From: Marihabitans asiaticum
GTDB taxonomy: Bacteria > Actinomycetota > Actinomycetes > Actinomycetales > Dermatophilaceae
Reading direction: 5' to 3'
Assembly (NCBI RefSeq): GCF_007828725.1
Contig: NZ_VIUW01000001.1
Span: 186,001 to 250,000 of the forward strand
Length of the DNA stretch: 64,000 nt
The position numbers and the translations under genes were made by a program. Positions 25,341 to 33,988 of the stretch are shown here, piece by piece (the stretch's first letter is position 1; every line of letters starts with the position of its first letter). The notes beneath the pieces are model-generated. The model was not told the DNA's origin. It made no database searches and was given only the letters and a program-made list of their open reading frames with translations.

Positions 25341-26215
25341 GCGTGCCGATGGCTCAGCCCGCACCGTACGAGCTGCTCGACGACGGATTCCCACCACCGA
25401 CCTGCGAGCTGCTCGTCATCGGCTGCGGCAACATCCTGCGCGGCGACGACGCCGCCGGACCGGTGCTCGTGCGGCGCCTGCACGAGCGCGGGGTACCCGA
25501 CGGGGTGCGGGTCGTCGACGGCGGCACCGCCGGGATGGACGTCGCCTTCGGCATGCGCGGTGCCGACCGGGTCGTCATCGTCGACGCGGCGGCGACCGGC
25601 GCGGCACCGGGCACGACCTACCGCGTGCCGGCCGACCAGCTCGAGGAGGTGCCGGCGCTGAGCACGGTCCATTCCCACAACTTCCGCTGGGACCACGCGC
25701 TGTCGCTCGCCCGCTGGCTGCTCGGTCCGCTATGCCCGAGCGACATCACCGTCTACCTCGTCGAGGTCGAGCAGGTCGAGGCTGGTGCGGAGCTGGGCGA
25801 GGCCGTGCAGAGCGCGCTCGAGCAGGTCGAGAAGCGCATCGTGGCCGAGCACTACCCGGGGGCGGCGCCGGGGGAGGATCGCGCCGAGGTGCCGCAGGTC
25901 GAGATCACCACCGCCGGCAACCTGCACCTGCCCGCGGCGCTCGCAGGGCGCTACTTCGCCAACGATCTGCTGCTCACCCGCCGCGTTGACGACCGACTCG
26001 AGCTCGTGCCGGTCCGCGGCGCGGTGGCCGGCGGGCTCGTGCTCAAGCAGCGCAACGCCGCCGGCGACCGGAGCCTGCTCGTCAGCGAGGTGCTCGGCTT
26101 CGAGCCGATCAGCGGGTGCTTCGACTTCGAGTGGGACGAGGACCGGCGGGTGGGGCTGATCGACCTCACCCCGGCCCTGAGGGCGGGCGGGCAGCGCGAA
26201 GGGGTGAGCGCGTGA
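25337..26215 (+). CDS. Hydrogenase maturation protease fused to an unknown C-terminal domain
   Basis: Residues 1-160 form an M52 maturation endopeptidase: LLVIGCGNILRGDDAAGPVL carries the nickel-sensing acid, DGGTAGMDVAFGMRGADRVV follows, and STVHSHNFRWDH supplies the metal-binding histidine. It would cut the HhyL tail. Residues from about 185 onward are an extra domain (EITTAGNLHLPAALAGRYFA, then GGLVLKQRNAAGDRSLLVSE) not found in ordinary proteases of about 160 residues; I do not recognise it. GTG 25337 overlaps the hhyL stop (GTGA), and ATG 25349 is the alternative start. Its own stop overlaps the next GTG. Confidence 0.85.
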   Translation: MSVPMAQPAPYELLDDGFPPPTCELLVIGCGNILRGDDAAGPVLVRRLHERGVPDGVRVVDGGTAGMDVAFGMRGADRVVIVDAAATGAAPGTTYRVPADQLEEVPALSTVHSHNFRWDHALSLARWLLGPLCPSDITVYLVEVEQVEAGAELGEAVQSALEQVEKRIVAEHYPGAAPGEDRAEVPQVEITTAGNLHLPAALAGRYFANDLLLTRRVDDRLELVPVRGAVAGGLVLKQRNAAGDRSLLVSEVLGFEPISGCFDFEWDEDRRVGLIDLTPALRAGGQREGVSA

Positions 26216-27783
26216 CCACGTCGCACGACGAGAGAGCCGCGGGAGAGGGTGCGGGCGAGCGCCCGCAGCCGGTGGGGATCTTCTCCCCACCGGCCGGGCT
26301 CCTCCTCGTTCCCGGCGACCCGCCCGGCCAGGGATCCCCCTCCGCGGCCGACGACGGGTCGGACGAGGTGCGGGCCTCGCTGCTCCAGGGGCGGCTCCCC
26401 GCCACCTGGCCCCCTTCGCTGGAGCCGTTGCGTCTCGCCTTCGCCGGTGACCGGGAGGGCGCCCTGGCCGCCCTCGATGGCATGGCGGCCGACTCGCCAC
26501 TGTGGCGCTACGACCGGTGGGTGCTCGACCCGGACGGTGGCGACCCGGCCGAGGTCGCCGAGGCACTTCCTCGTGAGCTGACAGCGCTCGTCGGGGTGGT
26601 GCAGTACCAGCTGGGCCGGGCCGCGGCGCCGCCGGTGGACCTGCCGGAGGAGACCGCGCCCGAGGTGCGGGCCATCGTGCTCTCGGCACGCGCCGCGGCC
26701 TGTCTCGAGGACGAGGACCCGGCGGGGGCGATCGACACCCTGCGCGCGGCGGCCGAGGCCGCCGGCGACAGCTCGCCGGTGCTGGGCGCGATGCTGCGCG
26801 GCGACCGGGCCTCGGTCGCCGCCGATGCCGGGTTGGACCTCACCCTGGAGGCGGGCGGCGGGGACACCGTGCACGAGCTGCTCGCGGCGGCCGACGCCCT
26901 GCAGGGACGAGACCTCGACGAGGCACGGGCCGAGCTGCTGCTCCGTGCCGGCGGCGTTCGTCAGGAGCTCGCGAGCCACGCAGGCGACCCCGGCGTGCTT
27001 CGGCAGCGGCTGCGCGAGGCGATGCAGTGCTACTACGACGGGCTGCAGCTGGTGAGCGAGGAGAGCTCGCCGCAGCTGTGGGCGATGCTCAACCTCAACC
27101 TCGCCGCCGCGCAGATGGCGGTGCCGATGCAACGCGCATCGGACCAGCTCCGCCTCGGCGTCGCGACGCAGGCGCTGCGGGCCTGCCGACGGGTCTTCAC
27201 CCCCGAGCAGCACCCGGCGCACTGGTCCACCGCCACGCTCAACCTCGCGAACGCCCTCGTGTACACCCCGTCCACCCACCAGGGGGACAACCTCGTCGAG
27301 GCGGTCGAGCTCTACGAGGAGGTCATCGCCTCCGGCGTGCGCGACGACGACCCGCTCGGGCGGGCGCGGCTGCTCGCCAACCAGGGCAACGTCCTGGCCC
27401 ACCTCGGCGCCTTCGACCCTGCGCGGACCAAGCTCGTCGACGCCCGGTACCTCTTCGAGGAGCACGGCGACGACGACGCCGTGCGGACCGTCCGTGGTGT
27501 GCTCGACGAGATCGCCCGCGCCGAGGTCGGCGACCCCGACGAGGAGCTCGCCGACCTGGCCCGGCAGAGCGAGCAGATGGCGCGGATGCCGCAGGGCGAC
27601 GGTGCGTACCGGGCCGGCATGGGGGTGCAGGTGCTCGCCGACCTCGAGGCCCAGGCGCCCCCTACACCCGTCGTGACCGTCGTCGACCCGGCCAGCCGTC
27701 CCACCCCTTCGCCCGTCGTCGATGGTGCCGATGGTGACCTGGCAGCGGTCCCCGGCTCGGCAGAGAGGGGCGAAGGGGGATGA
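26212..27783 (+). CDS. TPR-like hydrogenase-operon protein
   Basis: The 523-residue soluble, helix-rich protein has alanine/leucine repeats resembling tetratricopeptide units, for example HWSTATLNLANALVYTPSTH, VEAVELYEEVIASGVRDDDP and ARLLANQGNVLAHLGAFDPA. The first 60 residues are low in structure, and the last 60 are proline/alanine-rich and acidic. TPR proteins are regular partners in group 1h hydrogenase clusters, possibly as assembly scaffolds, but the role is unproven. The GTG start overlaps the protease stop and its stop overlaps the next ATG, so three genes are tightly coupled. The tail covers a CGAAGGGGG motif at 27771-27779. Confidence 0.75.
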   Translation: MTTSHDERAAGEGAGERPQPVGIFSPPAGLLLVPGDPPGQGSPSAADDGSDEVRASLLQGRLPATWPPSLEPLRLAFAGDREGALAALDGMAADSPLWRYDRWVLDPDGGDPAEVAEALPRELTALVGVVQYQLGRAAAPPVDLPEETAPEVRAIVLSARAAACLEDEDPAGAIDTLRAAAEAAGDSSPVLGAMLRGDRASVAADAGLDLTLEAGGGDTVHELLAAADALQGRDLDEARAELLLRAGGVRQELASHAGDPGVLRQRLREAMQCYYDGLQLVSEESSPQLWAMLNLNLAAAQMAVPMQRASDQLRLGVATQALRACRRVFTPEQHPAHWSTATLNLANALVYTPSTHQGDNLVEAVELYEEVIASGVRDDDPLGRARLLANQGNVLAHLGAFDPARTKLVDARYLFEEHGDDDAVRTVRGVLDEIARAEVGDPDEELADLARQSEQMARMPQGDGAYRAGMGVQVLADLEAQAPPTPVVTVVDPASRPTPSPVVDGADGDLAAVPGSAERGEGG

Positions 27784-28739
27784 GCACGGTCGAGGAGACC
27801 CGGCAGGGCGGCGCGGGGCCGGCCGGCACGGCCGGTGACGGTCAGGCCCGCGGTGCGGACGAGGTCGCCGCGCACGCGGCGAGACTGGACTCCGCGATGG
27901 CGCGGATCGCCGCGCTGGAGGAGTCCGCGCGCACCCCCTTCGCCGACGCCAAGGAGGCCCTCGACGCGCTGCACAAGGCCGGGCTGACGACGATCGTGCG
28001 TCGGCTGCGGGACGACGACCGGGGCCGCGAGCTGCTCTACGAGCTCGTCGACGAGCCGGGGGTGCGGATGCTGCTCGCGATGCACGGGATCATCCGCCCC
28101 GACCCGATCACCCTGGCCACGAGCGCGATCGACCGGATGCGACCCGAGGTGGAGGACGCCGGAGGGAGGGTCGAGCTCGTCACCCTCGCCGAGGGGGTCG
28201 CCACGGTCCGGCTCGAAGGGGTCGGGTCGGGGTGCTCCCCGACTGCGGGTCGGCTGCGGGAGCGGGTGGAGCAGGAGCTGCACGCCGCGGTCCCCGGGCT
28301 GAGCCGGGTCGAGCTGGCGCGAGCGCGGCCGGAGCCGACGCTCATCCCGCTCGATCAGATCAGGGTGCGGGCGCGAGGCGGGCACGACGTGGAGCAGGGG
28401 CTACGAGAGCAGGGGTGGACCGCCGTGCTGACCGCGGACGAGATATCCGGGGGAGAGGTGCGGTCGGTGACCGTCGACGACGGCGGGCGAGAGGTCTCGC
28501 TCGTCGTCGTCAACCGATCGGGGGAGTGCACCGCCTTCGTCAACGAGTGCGCGCATCAGGGGCTGCCGCTCGACGACGGCCTCCTCGACGAAGAGGCGGG
28601 CACGCTCACCTGTCCGTGGCACGGGCTCTGCTACGACGTGAGCGACGGTGAGTGCCTGACGCTGACCGGGGGTCGGCTCGAGCAGGTCGACTGCCAGGTC
28701 GCTGCCGGGCAGGTCTGGGTGCGGCCCGAGGGCCGTTGA
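27780..28739 (+). CDS. NifU-like / Rieske [2Fe-2S] fusion protein of the hydrogenase operon
   Basis: The 319-residue protein has three parts. Residues 1-110 are helical. Residues about 115-180 resemble a NifU C-terminal domain (GRVELVTLAEGVATVRLEGV, then SGCSPTAGRLRERVEQELHA), but the usual CxxC is reduced to one cysteine. Residues about 220-315 form a Rieske ferredoxin, ECAHQGLPLDDG and CPWHGLCYDV, with both CxH and CxxH ligand pairs intact. It may carry electrons from the hydrogenase to quinone, since no cytochrome b is encoded, or help cluster insertion. It is cytoplasmic, coupled upstream by ATGA, and followed 13 bases on by the NHL protein. Confidence 0.85.
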   Translation: MSTVEETRQGGAGPAGTAGDGQARGADEVAAHAARLDSAMARIAALEESARTPFADAKEALDALHKAGLTTIVRRLRDDDRGRELLYELVDEPGVRMLLAMHGIIRPDPITLATSAIDRMRPEVEDAGGRVELVTLAEGVATVRLEGVGSGCSPTAGRLRERVEQELHAAVPGLSRVELARARPEPTLIPLDQIRVRARGGHDVEQGLREQGWTAVLTADEISGGEVRSVTVDDGGREVSLVVVNRSGECTAFVNECAHQGLPLDDGLLDEEAGTLTCPWHGLCYDVSDGECLTLTGGRLEQVDCQVAAGQVWVRPEGR

Positions 28740-28752
28740 GGCGGGCCGGCCG

Positions 28753-29994
28753 ATGCGCGTGACGATCCTCGCGAAGGGGGATGACGGGTCTGCCGCGACG
28801 TCTCGCCCGGTCGAGGTCGACGGGACGGGGTCTCCGGTCGGCGTCGACCCGGGCGACCCGGCGAGCTACGGCGACTGGCTCCCTTCGGTCGTGCTCGGGG
28901 CGCCCGCACCGGGCGGGTTGCTGCTGCCGCCGGCCGCTCCGACCGCGTCCTGGATGTACGGGCCGCGCGGGGTGCACCTCGAGGACGACCTCGTCGTCGT
29001 GGCCGACACCGGCAACCACCGCGTGCTCATCTGGCACGGACTGCCCGGTGAGGACGGCGCTCCCGCCGACGTCGTGCTCGGCCAGCCAGACGAGCACACC
29101 GAGGGCCCCGCCGCTGGGGGCCGGGGAGTGGCCGGGGGGATGCACCTGCCGTGCGGGGTGACCTGCCACGACGGACGGCTCGTCGTCGCCGACGCCTGGC
29201 ACCACCGGCTGCTCGTCTGGGACGAGGTCCCGACGGCCACCGACACCCCGCCGGACCGTGTGCTTGGCCAGCCGGACGCCGAGTACGCCGAGCCGAACTC
29301 CGGCGGCGAGCCGTCCGCGAGCAGCATGTACTGGCCCTTCGGCATCGCCGTGATCGACGGCCGCTGCTATGTCGCCGACACCGGCAACCGGCGGGTCCTC
29401 GTGTGGCGTGACGGGTTGCCCGAGCCGGGCCAGCCTGCGGACGTCGTGCTCGGTCAGCCCGACGCGACCAGCCGCGAGGAGAACCGTGGTGGCGAGCCTG
29501 GCCCGGCGAGCTTCCGCTGGCCGCACGCCATCGCCGCCGGCGGGCCGCACGGGAGCGGTGGGGTGTGGATCGCGGACGCCGGGAACCACCGGGTGCTCGG
29601 CTGGGGCAGCCACCCCGAGCGGGACGAGGGCGCCGACGTCGTCCTCGGCCAGCCCGACATGAGCTCGGCCGGTGAGTTCCCCTACGTGCCCCAGGTCGAC
29701 CGCTACCGCTTCCCGTACGGCCTGGCCACCCTCGACGGGGCGGTCGCCGTCGCCGACACCGCCAACAACCGTGTCCTCCTCCAGGACGGGCCGGTGCAGC
29801 AGTGGCGCCCGCAGGTCGCCCTCGCGCAGCCCGACCTGGCCGCCAACGGGGAGAACCGCTGGTACGAGGTCGCCCGCGACACCCTGTGCTGGCCCTACGG
29901 GCTGGCCTGGCACCGCGGGCAGCGCGAGCTGCTGGCCGTGGCCGACTCCGGCAACAACCGGGTCGTCCTCTGGGAGCGAAGGGGGCAGCCGTGA
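28753..29994 (+). CDS. NHL-repeat beta-propeller protein of the hydrogenase operon
   Basis: The 413-residue protein is made of about six repeated blades. Each has the signature VVADTGNHRVLIW followed by ADVVLGQPD; examples are VVADAWHHRLLVW, YVADTGNRRVLVW, WIADAGNHRVLGW, VAVADTANNRVLLQ and VADSGNNRVVLW. The regular spacing (about 55-60 residues) indicates a complete NHL propeller, a protein- or ligand-binding scaffold. NHL proteins are characteristic of group 1h loci, where they are presumed to help assembly or docking; no catalytic residues are evident. No signal peptide. Its stop overlaps the hypF GTG. Confidence 0.88.
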   Translation: MRVTILAKGDDGSAATSRPVEVDGTGSPVGVDPGDPASYGDWLPSVVLGAPAPGGLLLPPAAPTASWMYGPRGVHLEDDLVVVADTGNHRVLIWHGLPGEDGAPADVVLGQPDEHTEGPAAGGRGVAGGMHLPCGVTCHDGRLVVADAWHHRLLVWDEVPTATDTPPDRVLGQPDAEYAEPNSGGEPSASSMYWPFGIAVIDGRCYVADTGNRRVLVWRDGLPEPGQPADVVLGQPDATSREENRGGEPGPASFRWPHAIAAGGPHGSGGVWIADAGNHRVLGWGSHPERDEGADVVLGQPDMSSAGEFPYVPQVDRYRFPYGLATLDGAVAVADTANNRVLLQDGPVQQWRPQVALAQPDLAANGENRWYEVARDTLCWPYGLAWHRGQRELLAVADSGNNRVVLWERRGQP

Positions 29995-32591
29995 CCCCTT
30001 CGCGCGTCCAGACCGAGGTGAGGCCGCCGGACTCTGGTGCCGCCGCAGCGTCGGGCATGGCCCAGACGGTCCGCCGACGGCTCGTCGTGCGCGGCGTCGT
30101 GCAGGGGGTCGGCTTCCGTCCCCACGTCGCCCGTCTCGCCGGTGAGCTCGGGCTCGCCGGCTGGTGCCGCAACGACTCCACCGCGGTCGAGATCGAGGTC
30201 GCCGGACCCGTTGGCGCGGTTGACGCGATGATCGGCCGAGTGGTCGCCGAGGCGCCCCGCCTGGCCCGGGTCGCCCGGGTCGACGAGCTCGACCCGACGA
30301 CGAGGGAGCTGCCCTCCCCCTTCGCCATCGACGACTCCCAGGACCGACACGGCGAGCTGACGATGATCCCGCCCGACACCGCGCCGTGCGAGCGCTGCCT
30401 CGCCGAGCTCTCCGACCCGGCCGACCGGCGCTACCGGCACCCCTTCGTCACCTGCACGCACTGCGGCCCGCGGCTGAGCATCACCCGCGCGCTGCCGTAC
30501 GACCGGGCGAGCACCACGCTCGCTGACTTCGCGATGTGCGACCGGTGCGCCGCCGAGTACACCGACCCCGCCGACCGGCGCTACCACGCCCAGCCGATCT
30601 CCTGCCACGACTGCGGGCCGCGGATCGCGCTGCGCGACGCCGACGGGTCGCTGCTCGCCGAGGCCACCGAGGACGTCCTCGAGCGGACGGTCGCCGCGAT
30701 CGCCGACGGCCGGATCGTCGCGGTGAAGGGCATCGGCGGGTACCACCTCGCCTGCGACGCTGCGAATGCCGGTGCCGTCGCGGCGCTGCGTGCGCGCAAG
30801 CAGCGGCCGAGCCAGCCCTTCGCCGTCATGGCAGCCGACCTCGAGACCGCCGGGGCTCTGGTGGACCTCGGTTGCCCGGAGCTGCTCGACTCGCCCGAGC
30901 GGCCGATCGTGCTGCTGCCCGCCCGTGACGGCGCGCCGATCTGCGCCGAGGTCGCCCCCGGGCTCGGGGAGACCGGGGTGGTGCTGCCCTACAGCCCGCT
31001 GCACCACCTGCTCTTCGCGTCGACGGCTTCTGGTCGGTCCGGGCCGCGGGCCCTCGTCATGACGTCGGGCAACATCTCCTCGGAGCCGCTGTGCTACCGC
31101 GACGAGGACGCGCTCGAGCGGCTGGCCGGGATCGCCGACCTCTTCCTCACCCACGACCGGCCGATCGCCGTGCCGGTCGAAGACTCCGTGCTCGCCTGGT
31201 CAGAGCGGACCGGGCCGGTCGCGCTGCGCCGCTCGCGCGGGTACGCGCCGCTGCCGGTCGAGCTGGGCGCCGGTCGACCCGTCGTCATCGCCGCCGGGGC
31301 GGAGCTGAAGAACACCGTCACCGTCGTGCGGGACGGCAAGGCCTTCGTCTCCGGGCACGTCGGCGACCTGGAGTCGCTGGCCAGTCGGGAGGCTCACGCT
31401 CGGGTGGTCGAGCAGATGCTCGCCTTCCACCGCGCCTCGCCGGGCGTGGTCGCCAGCGACACCCATCCGGGCTACACGTCGCGTGCCTGGGCGCAGGCGC
31501 GGGCAGGTGGGTGGGGGGTGAGGCACGTCGAGGTGCAGCACCATCACGCCCACCTGGCATCGCTGGCCGCCGAGCACGGCCTGCTCGGGGAGGACCTCGT
31601 CGGTCTCGTGCTCGATGGCACCGGGTACGGTTGCGACGCGACGATCTGGGGCGGTGAGCTGCTACGCCTGCGTGACGGCGGGAGAGTCGCCGACCGGCTC
31701 GGGCACCTCGGTGCGGTCCGCCTGCCGGGAGGCGACGCCGGGGTGCGCAACCCGTGCCGCACTGCAGCGCTGGCTCTGCTCGACGCCGGTGTCGAGCTCG
31801 ACGGGACCGCACCCGGCGATGAGCTGACCGACGCCGAGGCGAGCTATCTGCGTGGGGTCGCCCGCACCGGGACCGGGGCGTCGGTGACGAGCAGCACCGG
31901 GCGGCTCGTCGACGTGCTCGCCTCGATCATCGGCGTGCGCCACCGGATCGATCACGACGCCCAGGCCGCGATCGAGCTCGAGGCGAGCGCCGCTCGCTGG
32001 CTGCGGGCGAACCCTGGGCTCGGTGGGGTGTGCGGCGACCGTTCGTCTGAGGTTCCCCGGGGATCTGCGAAGGGGGAGGGGGCGGCCGAGGGTGACCGTT
32101 CGTCTGAGGTTCCCCGGGGATCTGCGAAGGGGGTGCCGGACCTCCCCTTCGCCCTGGCGCCGGTCGACGACCCCACCACGCCACAGGGCGAGGGTGGTCC
32201 CACCCTCGTGCTCGACCCCCGACCGCTGGTCCGGGCCACCGCCGCCGCGGCCCCGACGGCCGATCCCGGGGCGCTCGCCTTCGCGGTGCACCGGGCGATC
32301 GCCGCGGGCATGGCCGAGCTGGCCGCCGCCAGTTGCGAACGCACCGGCACGACCACCGTCGGACTGACCGGAGGGGTCTTCGTCAACCGCCTGCTGCTGC
32401 ACCTCGTGGCGACCGACCTCACCAGGCGCGGGCTCACCCCCCTTCGCCACCGCCTGGTCCCCGCCAACGACGGAGGCCTGAGTCTGGGCCAGGCGGCCGT
32501 CGCCTGGCGCACACTCAGCATGGACGAGACCACCGACACCACCTGCAACGACGACTGGACGCCGGCGCTCCCCTCGCCGGCCGTCCGCTAG
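29991..32591 (+). CDS. hypF: Carbamoyltransferase HypF with in-frame repeat insertion
   Basis: HypF makes the cyanide ligands of the active-site iron from carbamoyl phosphate, via HypE. The 866 residues have the standard order: acylphosphatase (VVRGVVQGVGFRPHVARLAG), two CxxC-x18-CxxC zinc fingers (CERC, CTHC; CDRC, CHDC), a YrdC domain (GRIVAVKGIGGYHLACDAAN) and a Kae1-like domain with HHHAHLASL. Usual length is about 750-800. The excess includes residues 683-714, where two copies of family D DNA are translated in frame as GDRSSEVPRGSAKG, 19 codons apart. GTG 29991 overlaps the NHL stop; ATG 30057 is an alternative. Confidence 0.93.
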   Translation: MTPSRVQTEVRPPDSGAAAASGMAQTVRRRLVVRGVVQGVGFRPHVARLAGELGLAGWCRNDSTAVEIEVAGPVGAVDAMIGRVVAEAPRLARVARVDELDPTTRELPSPFAIDDSQDRHGELTMIPPDTAPCERCLAELSDPADRRYRHPFVTCTHCGPRLSITRALPYDRASTTLADFAMCDRCAAEYTDPADRRYHAQPISCHDCGPRIALRDADGSLLAEATEDVLERTVAAIADGRIVAVKGIGGYHLACDAANAGAVAALRARKQRPSQPFAVMAADLETAGALVDLGCPELLDSPERPIVLLPARDGAPICAEVAPGLGETGVVLPYSPLHHLLFASTASGRSGPRALVMTSGNISSEPLCYRDEDALERLAGIADLFLTHDRPIAVPVEDSVLAWSERTGPVALRRSRGYAPLPVELGAGRPVVIAAGAELKNTVTVVRDGKAFVSGHVGDLESLASREAHARVVEQMLAFHRASPGVVASDTHPGYTSRAWAQARAGGWGVRHVEVQHHHAHLASLAAEHGLLGEDLVGLVLDGTGYGCDATIWGGELLRLRDGGRVADRLGHLGAVRLPGGDAGVRNPCRTAALALLDAGVELDGTAPGDELTDAEASYLRGVARTGTGASVTSSTGRLVDVLASIIGVRHRIDHDAQAAIELEASAARWLRANPGLGGVCGDRSSEVPRGSAKGEGAAEGDRSSEVPRGSAKGVPDLPFALAPVDDPTTPQGEGGPTLVLDPRPLVRATAAAAPTADPGALAFAVHRAIAAGMAELAAASCERTGTTTVGLTGGVFVNRLLLHLVATDLTRRGLTPLRHRLVPANDGGLSLGQAAVAWRTLSMDETTDTTCNDDWTPALPSPAVR
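32037..32076 (+). repeat. Family D repeat, copy 5, inside hypF
   Basis: GACCGTTCGTCTGAGG followed by TTCCCCGGGGATCTGCGAAG lies within the hypF reading frame and is translated GDRSSEVPRGSAKG. It matches the intergenic copies almost base for base. Confidence 0.92.
32094..32133 (+). repeat. Family D repeat, copy 6, inside hypF
   Basis: A second identical copy lies 57 bases (19 codons) after copy 5, so both are read in the same frame and hypF stays open. Confidence 0.92.
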
Positions 32592-32600
32592 GAGGCCACC

Positions 32601-32888
32601 ATGTGCCTGGCAGTGCCCGGACGCGTCACCGAGGTCTACGAGGAGTCGGGGACGACGATGGCCTCGGTCGACTTCGGCGGGGTCGGCAAGAAGGTGTGCC
32701 TGGCGTACCTGCCCGACATCGAGGTCGGCGAGTACGTCATCGTCCACGTCGGCTTCGCCATCCAACGCCTCGACGAGGAGTCGGCGAAGGAGACCCTGGC
32801 GACCTTCGAGCGGATGGGCATCCTCACTGAGGAGCTCGCCGGCCCCGAGGAGCAGGTCGCGCGCGCGGCGCAGGAGGCAGGCCGATGA
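32601..32888 (+). CDS. hypC: Hydrogenase assembly chaperone HypC
   Basis: The 95-residue protein begins [12 protein letters not shown], with the invariant N-terminal cysteine that, after methionine removal, holds the Fe(CN)2CO unit between HypD and the large subunit. The OB-fold segment [20 protein letters not shown] and [20 protein letters not shown] match the family. The start is ATG 32601 with AGGAGG upstream. Its stop overlaps the hypD start (ATGA), as often seen for this functional pair. The C-terminal tail ([13 protein letters not shown]) is slightly longer than average. Confidence 0.95.
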   Translation: MCLAVPGRVTEVYEESGTTMASVDFGGVGKKVCLAYLPDIEVGEYVIVHVGFAIQRLDEESAKETLATFERMGILTEELAGPEEQVARAAQEAGR

Positions 32889-33988
32889 AGTACCTCGACG
32901 AGTTCAGCGACCCCGACCTCGCCCGGGCTCTGCTCGACCAGATCCACGAGGCGACCACCGGGCAGTGGGCGCTGATGGAGGTCTGCGGCGGCCAGACCCA
33001 CTCGATCATCCGGCACGGCATCGACCAGCTGCTGCCCGACGGCATCGAGATGATCCACGGCCCCGGGTGCCCGGTGTGCGTCACCCCGCTCGCCGTCATC
33101 GACAAGGCGCTGGAGATCGCGCGGCGGCCCGAGGTGATCTTCTGCTCCTTCGGCGACATGCTCCGCGTGCCGGGCAGCCGTGACGACCTCTTCACCATCA
33201 AGAGCCAGGGCGGTGACGTCAGGGTCGTCTACTCACCGCTCGACGCGTTACGCATCGCCCAGGACGAGCCGGAGCGCGAGGTCGTCTTCTTCGGCATCGG
33301 CTTCGAGACGACCGCACCGGCCAACGCGATGGCGGTGCACCAGGCGCGGCGGCTCGGGGTGGGCAACTTCTCCCTGCTCGTCAGCCACGTCCTCGTCCCG
33401 CCGGCGATCGAGGCGATCATGGAGAGCCCGAGTTGCCGGGTGCAGGGCTTCCTCGCCGCCGGTCACGTCTGCTCGGTCATGGGCACGAGCGAGTACCCGC
33501 CGCTGGCGCAGCGCTACCAGGTGCCGATCGTCGTCACCGGGTTCGAGCCTCTGGACCTGCTCGAAGGGATCCGCCGCACCGTCGTCCAGCTCGAGGAGGG
33601 CCGGCACGAGGTGGAGAACGCCTACCCGCGTGCCGTTCCCGCGGAGGGGAACCCGGCGGCGAAGGCGATGCTCGAGGACGTCTTCGAGGTCACCGACCGC
33701 ACGTGGCGGGGGATCGGGGAGATCCCGCGCAGCGGGTGGCGGCTCTCGCCGCGCTATGCCGACTTCGACGCCGAGCGACGGTTCAGCGTCGAGGGCATCG
33801 ATACCGCCGAGTCGGCGATCTGCCGGTCCGGGGAGGTGCTGCAGGGGCTGATCAAACCGCCGCAGTGCGAAGCCTTCGGTCGGGAGTGCACGCCGCGCAA
33901 CCCGCTCGGCGCGACGATGGTCTCCAGCGAAGGGGCGTGCGCTGCTTACTACGCCTACCGCCGGCTCGACCTGGTGGAGGCGGGATGA
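32885..33988 (+). CDS. hypD: Hydrogenase maturation factor HypD
   Basis: HypD is the [4Fe-4S] scaffold on which the iron-cyanide-CO moiety is built with HypC. The 367-residue protein has [49 protein letters not shown] and, near the C-terminus, [20 protein letters not shown] with the cluster-binding cysteines. The length is normal. ATG overlaps the hypC stop, and its own stop overlaps the hypE ATG, so hypCDE form a coupled unit. Confidence 0.95.
   Translation: MKYLDEFSDPDLARALLDQIHEATTGQWALMEVCGGQTHSIIRHGIDQLLPDGIEMIHGPGCPVCVTPLAVIDKALEIARRPEVIFCSFGDMLRVPGSRDDLFTIKSQGGDVRVVYSPLDALRIAQDEPEREVVFFGIGFETTAPANAMAVHQARRLGVGNFSLLVSHVLVPPAIEAIMESPSCRVQGFLAAGHVCSVMGTSEYPPLAQRYQVPIVVTGFEPLDLLEGIRRTVVQLEEGRHEVENAYPRAVPAEGNPAAKAMLEDVFEVTDRTWRGIGEIPRSGWRLSPRYADFDAERRFSVEGIDTAESAICRSGEVLQGLIKPPQCEAFGRECTPRNPLGATMVSSEGACAAYYAYRRLDLVEAG

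Noticed and set aside
22686-25397. A 903-residue open frame on the minus strand
   Set aside because: Exactly antisense to hhyS and hhyL, whose metal-ligand motifs prove the plus strand is coding.
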